Positions 36,757 through 45,507 of a stretch of 64,000 bases of DNA are shown in pieces. Position 1 is the stretch's first letter. The number at the start of each line of letters is the position of its first letter. The DNA is from Bradyrhizobium sp. Ec3.3 (lineage in GTDB: Bacteria; Pseudomonadota; Alphaproteobacteria; Rhizobiales; Xanthobacteraceae). Below the pieces are notes generated by a model. That model did no database searches and was not told where the DNA came from. It was given only the letters and a program-made list of their open reading frames with translations. Made by a program: the position numbers and the translations under genes. The DNA lies in assembly GCF_000472925.1 (NCBI RefSeq), contig NZ_AXAS01000006.1, positions 124,001 through 188,000 on the forward strand, in the 5' to 3' direction.

Positions 36757-37755
36757 CTAGACCTCCAACACAATTTTGCCAATATGTGCACTTGTCTCCA
36801 TCCGCCGGTGCGCGTCCGCCGCCTTTTCCAGCGGGAAAGTGCTGTCCATCAGCGGTTTGATGCGCCCTTCGCGCAAGAGCGGCATCACCTTGGCCTCGAT
36901 CGCGGCCACCATCGCCGCCTTGTCCGCATTACTACGGGGGCGCAGCGTCGAGCCGGTATGGGTGAGGCGCTTCACCATGACCTTGGCGATGTTGACGTTG
37001 ACCTTGGGGCCATTGAGGGTTGCGATCTGCACGATGCGGCCGTCGACCGCGGCGGCATCATAGTTGCGGTCGACATAGTCGCCGGCGACCATGTCGAGGA
37101 TCAGATTGGCGCCGGCATTGCCGGTCTCCGCCTTGACCACGGCGACAAAGTCTTCGTTCCTATAGTTGATCGCGCGGTCGGCGCCGAGCTTGAGGCAGGC
37201 ATCGATCTTGTCCTGCGAGCCGACGGTGACGATCACCTTTGCGCCGAACGCTTTCGCAAGCTGGATCGCCATGGTGCCGATGCCGGAAGAGCCGCCATGG
37301 ATCAGCAGCGTCTCGCCGGCCTTCAGGCCGCCGCGCTCGAACACGTTGTGCCAGACCGTCATCAGGGTTTCCGGCAGCGCGCCGGCTTCCTTGATCGACA
37401 GCGCCGGCGGCACGCTCATCGCCTGGGCGTCCTGGGCGATGCAGTATTGCGCGTAACCCCCGCCGGCGACGAGCGACATCACCTTGTCGCCAATTTTGTG
37501 CCGCTTGGCGTTGCCGCCGACCGCGACCACTTCGCCTGCAACCTCCAGCCCCGGCAGATCGCTGGCGCCGGGCGGCGGCGGGTAGGAACCGGAACGTTGC
37601 GCGACGTCGGGCCGGTTCACGCCGGCGGCCATCACCTTGATCAGGATCTCGTCGGGGCCCGGCTGCGGCAGCGCACGCTGCTCCGGCACCAGCACTTCCG
37701 GACCGCCGGGCTTGGAGATGGCGACCACGGTCATTTGCGCAGGCAGCTTTTCCAT
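36757..37755 (-). CDS. NAD(P)H quinone oxidoreductase (PIG3/QOR family)
   Basis: Zinc-independent medium-chain dehydrogenase of 332 residues. The N-terminal GroES-like part includes GVNRPDVAQRSGSYPPPPGA, and the cofactor-binding GGSSGIGTMAIQLAKAFGAKV is at about 150-170, followed by the family's NYRNEDF. It lacks zinc-ligand cysteines. It probably reduces quinones or enals with NADPH in the cytoplasm and so protects from oxidative stress. The start MEKLPAQMTVV may instead be the second Met (MTVVAIS). Divergent from the DUF1192 gene. Confidence 0.9.
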   Translation of the reverse strand: MEKLPAQMTVVAISKPGGPEVLVPEQRALPQPGPDEILIKVMAAGVNRPDVAQRSGSYPPPPGASDLPGLEVAGEVVAVGGNAKRHKIGDKVMSLVAGGGYAQYCIAQDAQAMSVPPALSIKEAGALPETLMTVWHNVFERGGLKAGETLLIHGGSSGIGTMAIQLAKAFGAKVIVTVGSQDKIDACLKLGADRAINYRNEDFVAVVKAETGNAGANLILDMVAGDYVDRNYDAAAVDGRIVQIATLNGPKVNVNIAKVMVKRLTHTGSTLRPRSNADKAAMVAAIEAKVMPLLREGRIKPLMDSTFPLEKAADAHRRMETSAHIGKIVLEV

Positions 37756-37873
37756 GATTTGTCCTCGATTATCCCTTGGGCCTTATGGGTGCAGGATGAA
37801 CGAGGCAATGGATTAGCCAGCGGGCCACGCGCTGGCAACCGCTTCGGCTTCGGTTGTGATGGAGGAGCAAACG

Positions 37874-38065
37874 ATGGCGATGGACGACGACGACCGGCCG
37901 CGCAAGAAGATCAGCCACGAGATCGGACAGGACCTCTCACTGTTGTCGGTCGAGGAATTGACCGAGCGCATCGCGCTGCTGAAATCCGAGATCGCAAGGC
38001 TCGAGGAAGCCGCAACCAAGAAACGCGCCTCGCGCGACGCCGCGAACAGCATTTTCAAGTCGTAG
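37874..38065 (+). CDS. DUF1192 protein
   Basis: A 63-residue protein of the DUF1192 family, found in alphaproteobacteria and of unknown function. It has an acidic/basic N-terminus (MAMDDDDRPRKK), the core LSVEELTERIALLKSEIARLE, which should form a short coiled coil, and a basic tail. The ATG at 37874 sits seven bases behind GGAGGAG; an ATG six codons upstream is less likely since it overlaps that site. Confidence 0.88.
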   Translation: MAMDDDDRPRKKISHEIGQDLSLLSVEELTERIALLKSEIARLEEAATKKRASRDAANSIFKS

Positions 38066-38106
38066 CAACGCGCGCGTCTTGGACGCGTCGGACTGAATTC
38101 CCCCGC

Positions 38107-38271
38107 GTCATTCCGGGTCGGCGCGTCAGCGCCGAGCCCGGAATCCATAACCACAGGCCGTTGAAGCGGGCCGGCTGACAGACCCGGGTTATTCCATCTG
38201 CTTGGGGTTATGGATTCTCAGACGCGCAATTGCGCATCATAGCTCGCGACTTCGTCGCGCCCCGGAGTGAC
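38107..38271. repeat. Palindromic intergenic repeat, copy 3 (family D)
   Basis: Begins gtcattccgggtcggcgcgt and ends gcgccccggagtgac. Two half-units are separated by about 50 bases; the second includes caattgcgcat, also present in the copy at 31722. Each half is palindromic, and the outer arms can pair. Confidence 0.7.
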
Positions 38272-38380
38272 GGGTGGAAAAACGTTCCATGAGACCGCTC
38301 GGCCAATGGCCGACATGGCTAACGAACCCTCAAAAAATTCGCTCGTTTACGGTCGATTAAGCTTTCGCGATTATGACTGG

Positions 38381-38480
38381 AACCGTCCTCGTTTGGACAC
38401 CGAGTGGCTCCTGTCCACTCTGTTTGACGCCTCCCTGTTATCAACTTTCAAAGCCGCCGGTCTCCGGCGGCTCTTTTTTT
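38381..38480 (+). ncRNA. Candidate small regulatory RNA with anti-SD loops
   Basis: A possible promoter TTTACG (38346-38351) and GATTAT (38369-38374), spaced by 17 bases, predicts a start near 38381. The RNA would fold as GTCC/GGAC (38385-38398), then GAGTGG/CCACTC (38402-38420) with loop CTCCTGT. A weak stem TTGA/TCAA (38424-38444) follows with CCTCCC in its loop, then a terminator. C/U-rich loops complementary to Shine-Dalgarno sequences are the hallmark of the alphaproteobacterial alpha-r14/cuckoo-type sRNAs. The structure is seen; the classification is inference. Confidence 0.45.
38452..38480 (+). terminator. Strong intrinsic terminator of candidate sRNA
   Basis: Perfect nine-base stem AGCCGCCGG (38452-38460) and CCGGCGGCT (38464-38472) with loop TCT, followed by CTTTTTTT. 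No protein gene ends here, so it most likely ends a non-coding transcript starting within the preceding 100 bases. Confidence 0.8.
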
Positions 38481-38630
38481 GCGCCTCACGTGTCCCGCCC
38501 TGGTGCAATGAGGCGCGGAAACCATAAACGCGGTTGCCGCTGGACTTCGCGAGGCGCCCGCGCAATGATTTGTTCATCATAAGCCGGCGCCAAAGCCGGA
38601 TGGTAAACAGTTGCGTAAGGGGCGTTAACC

Positions 38631-39140
38631 ATGGAACGTTTGCAAGCCGACGGCGCTCTCGTTCAACTCAGCGAACGGTTCACCAATTCGGCGGCGTTCA
38701 GCGCGTTGTTTCGCGAAGGCATGGACCTGGTGGAGGAGACCGCGGCCTATCTCGACGGCGCGGGCCGTACCGAGGCCAAGGCGCTCGACCGCGCCGTCAG
38801 CCTGACCTACGCAACCGAAAGCATGCGCCTCACCACCCGCCTGATGCAGCTTGCCTCCTGGCTGCTGCTGCACCGCGCGGTGAAGGAAGGCGAGATGACA
38901 CTGGTCCAGGCCAACCGCGAAAAGACCAAGGTCAAGCTGACCGCGGCAGATCCCGGCCCCACCGACACGATCGAGAAGCTGCCGCAGCAATTGCAGGACC
39001 TGATCACCCGCTCGATGAGCCTGCAAACGCGCGTGCGCCGCCTCGACACCAGCATCCACACCCCGCCGACGGACCGCATGCCGATCGGCAATCCTCTGGT
39101 GCCCCAGCTCAACGCGCTCAAGGCCGCGTTCGAGGGGTAA
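38631..39140 (+). CDS. rcdA: DUF1465 protein, RcdA-like protease adaptor
   Basis: A 169-residue helical protein of the DUF1465 family, whose founding member in Caulobacter is RcdA, an adaptor that helps ClpXP degrade CtrA at the G1-S transition. Recognisable segments are ALFREGMDLVEETAAYLDG, YATESMRLTTRLMQLASWLL and LPQQLQDLITRSMSLQTRVRRL. Its soluble, all-helical nature fits. The assignment of a CtrA-related role in this organism is by homology only. It is followed by a bidirectional terminator and convergent rpmE. Confidence 0.85.
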   Translation: MERLQADGALVQLSERFTNSAAFSALFREGMDLVEETAAYLDGAGRTEAKALDRAVSLTYATESMRLTTRLMQLASWLLLHRAVKEGEMTLVQANREKTKVKLTAADPGPTDTIEKLPQQLQDLITRSMSLQTRVRRLDTSIHTPPTDRMPIGNPLVPQLNALKAAFEG

Positions 39141-39221
39141 GCTCAACTCTAACCGTCACCCTGAGGTGCCCGCGAAGCGGGCCTCGAAGAGCGACGGCCC
39201 GACTGCTGCGGCCCAAAAAAC

Positions 39222-39253
39222 AAAAACGCCCCTGGTCTCCCGGGGGCGTTTTT
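39222..39253. terminator. Bidirectional terminator between rcdA and rpmE
   Basis: The stem AAAAACGCCCC pairs with GGGGGCGTTTTT around a short loop; runs of A on the left and T on the right allow termination from both sides. It lies between the convergent rcdA and rpmE genes. Confidence 0.85.
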
Positions 39254-39275
39254 CGTCGCGGCCTGATCGGCCGGA

Positions 39276-39503
39276 TCAATCCTTCTTGAGGAAGCCCGAG
39301 AACTTCTTCTGGAACCGGGAGACGCGGCCGCCGCGGTCCATGATCTGGGCGGAGCCACCGGTCCAGGCCGGGTGCGACTTCGGGTCGATGTCGAGCTGGA
39401 GCTTGTCGCCTTCCTTGCCCCAGGTGGAGCGGGTCTGGTACTCGGTACCGTCGGTCATCACGACGGTAATCGTATGATAATTCGGGTGAATCTCGGCTTT
39501 CAT
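39276..39503 (-). CDS. rpmE: 50S ribosomal protein L31
   Basis: A 75-residue ribosomal protein. [20 protein letters not shown] at the N-terminus and [11 protein letters not shown] are typical. The CxxC zinc ligands of the Zn-binding L31 type are missing, so this is the zinc-independent form. An upstream gap of about 196 bases separates it from the divergent ABC exporter gene. Confidence 0.96.
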   Translation of the reverse strand: MKAEIHPNYHTITVVMTDGTEYQTRSTWGKEGDKLQLDIDPKSHPAWTGGSAQIMDRGGRVSRFQKKFSGFLKKD

Positions 39504-39699
39504 GGCAATTCCTCGGCGCCCCGGCGCCTCATTGAGTGGCTAGCGAATGACGGATTTGGGCGGCTCTATACCCCACGAAACCTCGCAAAACAAGCCATTG
39601 CGGGGGGCGAACCGGGCTTGCCCCTAAGGGACATCCCGGATTTGCCACTACCCTTGCACCAGCCTATTGGGAGCGGACTAATCCAATGGGTCGGATCTC

Positions 39700-41550
39700 A
39701 TGAGCGCACTGGAACGGCTTGATGACCGGTACGTCGATCAGGGCGAGATGAACGCCGCGGACACCCCTTCGATCGAGGCCGAGCTGATCGAGCAGCCGGC
39801 CAAAAGCCGCGCAAAGCTGCGGCCGCTGATGGCGCTTGCGCCCTATGTGGGCCGCTATCGCGGACGCGCCGCGCTTGCCTTCGTCGCGCTGACGATTGCC
39901 GCGCTGACCACGCTTCTGGTGCCCGTCGCGGTGCGGCGGATGATCGATTTCGGCTTCACGCCGGAAGGCATCGCGCTGATCAACAGCTACTTTGCGGTGA
40001 TGATCGCGGTCGTCGCTGTGCTCGCCCTCGCCAGCGCTGCGCGCTACTACCTCGTGATGACGATCGGCGAGCGCATCGTCGCCGATCTTCGCCGCGACGT
40101 ATTCGGCCACCTGCTTTCGCTCTCGCCGACCTTCTTCGACTCTGCGCGCAGCGGCGAGCTGGTCTCGCGGCTCACCGCCGACACCACCCAGATCAAGTCC
40201 GCGGTCGGCGCCTCCGTATCGATCGCGCTGCGCAACATGATGATGTTTCTGGGCGCGGTCGCGATGATGGTGATCACGAGCCCACGGCTCTCCGGTTTCG
40301 TGCTGCTCGCCATTCCCCTGATCGTGCTGCCGCTTGTCGCCTTCGGGCGCTGGGTGCGGCGGCTGTCGCGCAACGCGCAGGATACGCTTGCGGACGCCTC
40401 CGCCTACGCCTCCGAGCTGGTCGGCGCCATCCGCACCGTGCAGGCCTATACCAGCGAGCAGCTCGCCGGAAAGCGCTTCGGCGGCGAGGTCGAGCAGGCC
40501 TATGAGGCAGCGCGCACCTCGACCCAGGCGCGCGCGGTGCTCACCGCCATCATCATCTTCATCGTATTCACCAGCGTGGTCGCGATCCTCTGGATCGGCT
40601 CGCATGACGTCCTGATCGGCTCGATCACGCCCGGCCGTCTCGGCCAGTTCGTGCTCTACACGGCATTTGCCGCCGCCGGCCTTGGCCAGCTCAGCGAGGT
40701 CTGGGGCGAGGTCGCCGCCGCCTCCGGTGCCGCCGAGCGCCTGTTCGAGATCCTGCATGTGCAGCCAGAGATCACCGCGCCGGCAATGCCGCGTGCGCTG
40801 CCGTCGCCCGCGCGCGGCGAGGTCGGCTTCGACAGGGTGAGCTTCGCCTATCCGGCGCGGCCCGACGTCAAGGTGCTCGACAGCGTCTCGCTCAACGTGC
40901 GCCCCGGCGAGAAGGTCGCGATCGTCGGTCCGTCCGGTGCCGGCAAGAGCACGCTGTTTCATCTGTTGCTGCGGTTCTACGATCCGCGGTCGGGCGCGAT
41001 TGCGCTCGACGGCGTGCCGGTCAGATCAGTCGATCCGCGCGAACTGCGCGCGCGCATTGCGCTGGTGCCGCAGGAATCGGTGGTGTTCGCGGCCACCGCC
41101 CGCGAAAACATCCGCTTCGGCCGGCCCGATGCGACCGACGCCGAGGTCGAGCGCGCCGCCGAGCTTGCGCATGCCGCTGAGTTCATTCGCCGCCTTCCGG
41201 AGGGGTTTGAGACCCCGCTCGGCGAGCGCGGCGTGACGCTCTCCGGCGGCCAGCGCCAACGCATCGCGATCGCGCGTGCGATCCTGCGCGATGCACCGCT
41301 GCTGCTGCTCGACGAGGCGACGTCCTCGCTGGACGCAGAAAGCGAGACGCTGGTTCAGACCGCGCTGGAAGAGCTGATGAGCCATCGCACCACGATCGTG
41401 ATCGCCCATCGCCTCGCAACGGTGCTGTCATGCGACCGCATTCTGGTGATGGACCAGGGCCGGATCGTCGAACACGGCACGCATGCCGAGCTGGTCGCAG
41501 CCAACGGGCTTTATGCGCGGCTGGCAAGGCTGCAGTTCGAGGGGGCGTGA
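39700..41550 (+). CDS. ABC exporter, fused membrane and ATPase domains
   Basis: A 616-residue half-transporter of the MsbA/lipid-or-drug exporter type that would work as a homodimer. Six TM helices span about residues 50-330, followed by the ATPase domain (about 365-605). Walker [10 protein letters not shown], signature LSGGQRQR, Walker [13 protein letters not shown] and the H-loop IAHRLATV are complete. The cargo is unknown. The start lacks a strong ribosome-binding site; a later in-frame ATG (MNAADTPS) is possible. Divergent from rpmE. Confidence 0.92.
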   Translation: MSALERLDDRYVDQGEMNAADTPSIEAELIEQPAKSRAKLRPLMALAPYVGRYRGRAALAFVALTIAALTTLLVPVAVRRMIDFGFTPEGIALINSYFAVMIAVVAVLALASAARYYLVMTIGERIVADLRRDVFGHLLSLSPTFFDSARSGELVSRLTADTTQIKSAVGASVSIALRNMMMFLGAVAMMVITSPRLSGFVLLAIPLIVLPLVAFGRWVRRLSRNAQDTLADASAYASELVGAIRTVQAYTSEQLAGKRFGGEVEQAYEAARTSTQARAVLTAIIIFIVFTSVVAILWIGSHDVLIGSITPGRLGQFVLYTAFAAAGLGQLSEVWGEVAAASGAAERLFEILHVQPEITAPAMPRALPSPARGEVGFDRVSFAYPARPDVKVLDSVSLNVRPGEKVAIVGPSGAGKSTLFHLLLRFYDPRSGAIALDGVPVRSVDPRELRARIALVPQESVVFAATARENIRFGRPDATDAEVERAAELAHAAEFIRRLPEGFETPLGERGVTLSGGQRQRIAIARAILRDAPLLLLDEATSSLDAESETLVQTALEELMSHRTTIVIAHRLATVLSCDRILVMDQGRIVEHGTHAELVAANGLYARLARLQFEGA

Positions 41551-41854
41551 GTCGTCTTCAAACCAGAACCTCGAAAACAACCCCATGCAAAGTAGCCGAG
41601 CGTTCGCCGGCGGCGGGGGCCGAAGTCCCTCAAGCTCCGTCATTTGTGAGCAAGTAGCCGAAAAACTCGGTGTCGTCCTGGCGCAGGCCAGGACCCATAA
41701 CCCCAGGGAGCGGTTTGGCGAAAGCCGGTCGTTCGGGATTGGCACCGTGCACAACGATAGATTCCGCGGTATGGGTCCTGGCCTGCGCCAGGACGACATT
41801 GGGGATGCTTCGTTCCCTGGCAATGACGGCTGAGTGTGGGGCTGGCTGCAGCGC
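41551..41854. other. Gene-free gap with family A repeat
   Basis: This 304-base gap lies between the convergent ABC exporter and GNAT genes and contains the perfect inverted repeat at 41672-41797. I see no gene in it. Confidence 0.6.
41672..41797. repeat. Perfect 28-base inverted repeat, copy 2 (family A)
   Basis: The left arm (41672-41699, starting gtcgtcctggcgcagg) and right arm (41770-41797, ending gcgccaggacgac) are perfect 28-base complements around a 70-base loop. The same outer arms occur at 22315-22456 with changes. It may act as a transcription barrier between the two convergent genes, or be a non-autonomous mobile unit. Confidence 0.8.
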
Positions 41855-42301
41855 CTACGGCTTCCATTCCATCCGCAGCACCGGACGCCCCGAGGTCGGG
41901 TTCACATCATCCCCCGCATGGGCAAAGCCGTTGCGCTCGTAGAAGCGGATGGCGCGGGTGTTGTCCTTGTTGACGAGCAGCGTGACGCCGGTCGGCGAGA
42001 GGCGCTTGGCCTCGTCCACCAGAAGCCGCGCCGCATCCGAGCCCCATTGTCCGGGATCGACCACGAGCTGGTCGAGATAGCCTTCGCCGTCGATGGTGAC
42101 GAAGCCGATCGGCGCGCCATCATCCTGCTCGGCGACGACGATCGCCGCCTTCGGCACGAGGTCCTTGCGCCAGCGCTCGCGCCACCACTCCAGCCGCGCC
42201 GCGAAGTCGATCTGCGGATAGGCCTGCTGCCAGGTGCGATGCCACAGCGCGATCGCCGCCGCCTCGTCCTCGGCGCGATAGGGGCGGAGGTGGAAGCTCA
42301 C
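41855..42301 (-). CDS. GNAT family N-acetyltransferase
   Basis: A 148-residue acetyl-CoA-dependent acetyltransferase. The order HLRPYRAEDEAAAIALWHRTW, GFVTIDGEGYLDQLVVDPGQWG and the acetyl-CoA-binding GSDAARLLVDEAKRL fits GNAT motifs. The C-terminal NGFAHAGDDVNPTSGRPVLRMEW is also typical. The substrate is unknown. GTG start, overlapping the stop of the OmpA-like gene by one base (TAGTG), so it is translated from the same mRNA. Confidence 0.88.
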   Translation of the reverse strand: MSFHLRPYRAEDEAAAIALWHRTWQQAYPQIDFAARLEWWRERWRKDLVPKAAIVVAEQDDGAPIGFVTIDGEGYLDQLVVDPGQWGSDAARLLVDEAKRLSPTGVTLLVNKDNTRAIRFYERNGFAHAGDDVNPTSGRPVLRMEWKP

Positions 42302-43329
42302 TACCGCTCCGTCAGCTTCAGCTCGATGCGGCGGTTGCGCTTGAAGGCGTCCTCGGTGTTGCCGGTGTCGAGCGGCTGGAATTCGGCAAAGCCGGCGGCG
42401 ACCAGGCGCTCGGCGGGCACGCCGAGCGAGATCAGGTACTGCACCACCGAAATCGCGCGGGCCGATGACAATTCCCAGTTGGATTTGAAGTTGGCGCCGG
42501 TGACCGGCCGCACGTCGGTGTGGCCGTCGACGCGGAGCACCCAGGGAATGTCGCTCGGGATCTTGCCGTTGAGCTCATTGAGCGCGCTTGCGACCGTGTC
42601 GAGCTCGGTGCGGCCCTCGGGCAGCAGCGTTGCCTGGCCGGTATCGAAGAACACTTCGGACTGGAACACGAAGCGGTCGCCGACGATCCGGATGTCGGGA
42701 CGGTTGCCGAGGATGGCGCGCAGGCGGCCGAAGAATTCCGAGCGGTAGCGCGACAATTCCTGCACGCGCTGGGCCAAAGCCACGTTGAGGCGAGAACCCA
42801 GATCGGCGATCCGCGTCTGCGATTCCTTGTCGCGCTTCTCGGAGGCGTCGAGGGCTTCCTCGAGCGCCGCCAATTGCCGCCGCAGCGCACTGATCTGCTG
42901 GTTCAGAACCTCGATCTGTGCCAGCGCCCGTGCGGACACCTGCTTCTCGGAGTCCAGCGCCTTGCTGAGCTCGGTCGTCTTGCCCTGGGCATCGTTGCCG
43001 GCGTTGGCGAGGCCTTCATAGAGGCCCTTGAGGCGGTCGCGCTCGGTCTCGGCCGAGGCAAGGCCAGCCTTGAGCTGCGAGACCTGGTCGTCGAGGCTGA
43101 GCTTGCCGAGCTTTTCCAGCGACAATAGCTCGTTGAGCTGCGCGATCTTGGCGTTGAGCTGCTCCAGCGCCTTGTCCTTGCCGGTGACCTCCTGCGACAG
43201 GAAGAACTGCACGACCAGGAAGACCGAGAGCAGGAACACGATCGACAGCACCAGCGTCGACAGCGCGTCGACGAAACCGGGCCAGTAGTTGAAGGGGCCT
43301 TCGCTGCGGCGGGCGCGGGCAAGTGCCAT
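42301..43329 (-). CDS. MotB/OmpA-like peptidoglycan-binding protein
   Basis: A 342-residue inner-membrane protein: short cytoplasmic N-terminus, one TM helix (STLVLSIVFLLSVFLVVQFF), a long periplasmic coiled coil (about 55-200), and a C-terminal OmpA/MotB domain that binds peptidoglycan (DTGQATLLPEGRTELD, VDGHTDVRPV, SSARAISVVQYLISLGV). I chose MALARARR as start. It pairs with the TolQ/MotA-like gene upstream, so the two probably form a proton-driven stator that is not flagellar, since no flagellar gene is near. Confidence 0.88.
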   Translation of the reverse strand: MALARARRSEGPFNYWPGFVDALSTLVLSIVFLLSVFLVVQFFLSQEVTGKDKALEQLNAKIAQLNELLSLEKLGKLSLDDQVSQLKAGLASAETERDRLKGLYEGLANAGNDAQGKTTELSKALDSEKQVSARALAQIEVLNQQISALRRQLAALEEALDASEKRDKESQTRIADLGSRLNVALAQRVQELSRYRSEFFGRLRAILGNRPDIRIVGDRFVFQSEVFFDTGQATLLPEGRTELDTVASALNELNGKIPSDIPWVLRVDGHTDVRPVTGANFKSNWELSSARAISVVQYLISLGVPAERLVAAGFAEFQPLDTGNTEDAFKRNRRIELKLTER

Positions 43330-43352
43330 CTCGTTTGTCTCCACTTCCGTGT

Positions 43353-43464
43353 CCCGGACGCGGTGCAGCGTGCAACGCTGCTCCGCAGAGCCGGGACCCA
43401 CATCTCAAGTAACGCTGGGCCCCGGCTCAGCAGCGCACCACTGCGTGCTGACTGCGTCCGGGGC
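43353..43464. repeat. Inverted repeat between stator genes (family F)
   Basis: Outer arms cccggacgc and gcgtccggg, inner arms agccgggaccca and tgggccccggct. It lies between the TolQ/MotA-like and OmpA-like genes of one operon, where it may set their relative mRNA levels. I recognise the type as a recurrent Bradyrhizobium element; only one copy is in this window. Confidence 0.65.
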
Positions 43465-43483
43465 AGGGTAGCCCAACGAGTAC

Positions 43484-44515
43484 TCAACTCTTCTCCGGCT
43501 GGCGCGCGAGGCGCTCGAGCAGGCGACGGATCTCGCGATTCTGCTCGCCCTGGCCGTCAGCCCATTCGCGGATCATCTGCTGTTCAGTTCGCATATGCGA
43601 GACCAGTGCCTGGATGGCCTCGGCAAGGCTCGCCATCGCGGCTGTCGTGCCGCGGCTGGCGTTGCCTTCCTCGAGTACCGAGCGCAGCCGTTCGACGGCA
43701 GCCTGAAGCTCGCCCGAGGCCACACCGCCGCCACTGGCGACGGCCGCCACTTCGCCGCTGCCATATTCGCGCACGGTGGTGGCAAGCCAGTCTTCGAGGT
43801 CGGTGTAGAAACGGTTCTGGGCCTGGCTCGATTGCAGGTCGAGGAAGCCGAGGATGAGCGAGCCGGCAAGGCCGAACAGCGAGCTGGAGAACGAGATACC
43901 CATGCCGCCGAGCGGCGCGGCGAGGCCTTCCTTCAGGGTGTCGAACAGAGCACCGGCGTCGCCGCCAACCTTCAGCCCGTCGATCACCTTGCCGACCGAG
44001 CCGACGGTCTCGATCAGACCCCAGAAGGTGCCGAGCAGGCCGAGGAACACCAGCAATCCGGTCATATAGCGGGAGATGTCGCGAGCCTCGTCCAGGCGGG
44101 TCGCGATCGAATCAAGCAGGTGCCGCATGGTCTGCTGGGTGATGCTCATGCGCCCGGACCGCTCGCCCCCGAGGATCGCCGCCATCGGGGCCAGCAGTCT
44201 CGGATGGCGCGACTGCGCAAGGCCGGGATCGGCGATGCGGAAATTGTTGACCCAGGAGACCTCGGGATAGAGCCGGATGACCTGGCGGAAGGCCAGGATA
44301 ATGCCGATGAACAGCACGCCGCCGATCAGGGCGTTCAGCCCGGGATTGGCGAAGAAGGCGGTGATGATCTGCTTGTAGAGCACGACCCCGACCAGCGAGC
44401 AGAGCACCAGAAACACCAGCATCCGCACCAGGAACACGCTGGGGGAGGACAGTTTGATGTAGTCGATGTCCATGGGGGAGCGGGGCGAAGTGCCAGGCTT
44501 CATGGCCGATGTCAT
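43484..44515 (-). CDS. TolQ/MotA/ExbB-like proton channel protein
   Basis: A 343-residue membrane protein with about four TM helices: two near the N-terminus (about 25-80), one near YMTGLLVFLGLLGTFWGLIE and one near LGGMGISFSSSLFGLAGSLI. The last two form the MotA/TolQ/ExbB channel signature. The C-terminus is a soluble helical tail. It should be the ion-conducting partner of the OmpA-like protein downstream. MKPGTSPR or MTSAMKPG may be the start. No flagellar or tol genes are nearby. Confidence 0.85.
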   Translation of the reverse strand: MTSAMKPGTSPRSPMDIDYIKLSSPSVFLVRMLVFLVLCSLVGVVLYKQIITAFFANPGLNALIGGVLFIGIILAFRQVIRLYPEVSWVNNFRIADPGLAQSRHPRLLAPMAAILGGERSGRMSITQQTMRHLLDSIATRLDEARDISRYMTGLLVFLGLLGTFWGLIETVGSVGKVIDGLKVGGDAGALFDTLKEGLAAPLGGMGISFSSSLFGLAGSLILGFLDLQSSQAQNRFYTDLEDWLATTVREYGSGEVAAVASGGGVASGELQAAVERLRSVLEEGNASRGTTAAMASLAEAIQALVSHMRTEQQMIREWADGQGEQNREIRRLLERLARQPEKS

Positions 44516-44688
44516 CCGTTGCGAAACCTCAAATTGCGGCCCGCACTATGGCACAGCGCGAGCGCAAAAAAAGCTGGGCGGGGTCGATTTCGGGGCTGGG
44601 TGGGGGAACTCAAACCTGAAACCGGGCTTTGAAGGTTACGTATTTTGCAAAACTTCGGCGTTTCACAGGCTCAAGTCGGATTTTTTGC

Positions 44689-45507
44689 ATGACGACCTAT
44701 CTCGGGGCGCTTGCCGTCATCGCGTTGTCGCTTGCGATCTTGATGGCGCTCGCCTGGGTGGTGCGCGAGCTGACCGGCAATTCCGGCTGGGTCGACACCA
44801 TCTGGAGCTTTTCCATCGGGCTGGTCGGCGCCTCCAGTGCGCTCTGGCCGGCTTTCGGCCATGCGCCCAACGCACGGCAATGGCTGGTCGCGAGCCTGGT
44901 GGCACTGTGGTCCGGCCGGCTCGGGATGCATATTGCGATCCGCACCGCTCGCATCTCCGACGATCCGCGCTATGCCGCGTTTGCGAAGGACTGGGGCCTT
45001 AACGCGCGGCGGCGGATGTTCATCTTCCTCCAGAACCAGGCGCTGGGCTCGGTGCCGCTGGTGTTCGCGATCTTCGTCGCCGCGCATGTCCCAGAGCCCG
45101 CCCTGCGCGTCCAGGATTTCCTGGGCGCGGCGATCCTGCTCGCCGGCATCCTCGGCGAAGGGCTGGCGGACGCGCAGTTGCGGCGGTTCAGGCAGGACCC
45201 GGCCAACGCCGTCCAGGTCTGCGATGTCGGCCTGTGGCGCTGGTCGCGGCATCCCAACTACTTCTTCGAATGGCTGTGCTGGCTCGCCTATCCCGTGATC
45301 GGCCTTGCGTCCGGCTACGCATGGGGCTGGGCCAGCCTGCTTGCGCCGATCTTGATGTACTGGATCCTGGTCCACGTCACCGGCATCCCGCCACTGGAGG
45401 AACAGATGCTGCGCTCGCGCGGCGAGCGCTACCGTGCCTACCAGGCGCGAACCAGCGCCTTCTTTCCCTTGCCGCCCAAAGCGATTGTCCGGGGAGCGAC
45501 CGCGTGA
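44689..45507 (+). CDS. DUF1295 membrane reductase-like protein
   Basis: A 272-residue inner-membrane protein of the DUF1295 family, related to steroid 5-alpha-reductases and ICMT-fold methyltransferases. It has about six to seven TM helices and the C-terminal hallmark WRWSRHPNYFFEWLCW-like segment (LWRWSRHPNYFFEW) with the EEQMLRSRGERYRAYQ tail, where NADPH binds in relatives. The start is the MTTYLGAL ATG; the open frame continues 20 codons upstream. Its last four bases overlap the start of the methyltransferase gene, so the two are translated together. Confidence 0.88.
   Translation: MTTYLGALAVIALSLAILMALAWVVRELTGNSGWVDTIWSFSIGLVGASSALWPAFGHAPNARQWLVASLVALWSGRLGMHIAIRTARISDDPRYAAFAKDWGLNARRRMFIFLQNQALGSVPLVFAIFVAAHVPEPALRVQDFLGAAILLAGILGEGLADAQLRRFRQDPANAVQVCDVGLWRWSRHPNYFFEWLCWLAYPVIGLASGYAWGWASLLAPILMYWILVHVTGIPPLEEQMLRSRGERYRAYQARTSAFFPLPPKAIVRGATA

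Larger units (their letters stand above)
38066..38630. other. Long intergenic region with repeat and candidate sRNA
   Basis: 565 bases without a credible protein gene. It holds the family D repeat at 38107-38271, then a candidate small RNA gene with promoter-like elements and a strong terminator (38346-38480), then about 150 bases that form the rcdA upstream region, where I see no clear operator. Confidence 0.6.

Noticed and set aside
38381..38398. GGAAC followed by CGTT near 38379-38393 as an EcfG promoter
   Set aside because: The spacing is only about six bases instead of 16-17.
42301..44515. Zorya-type anti-phage system
   Set aside because: The MotA/MotB-like pair is there, but the helicase/nuclease partners (ZorC, ZorD or ZorE) are not; the neighbours are a GNAT acetyltransferase and a DUF1295 gene.
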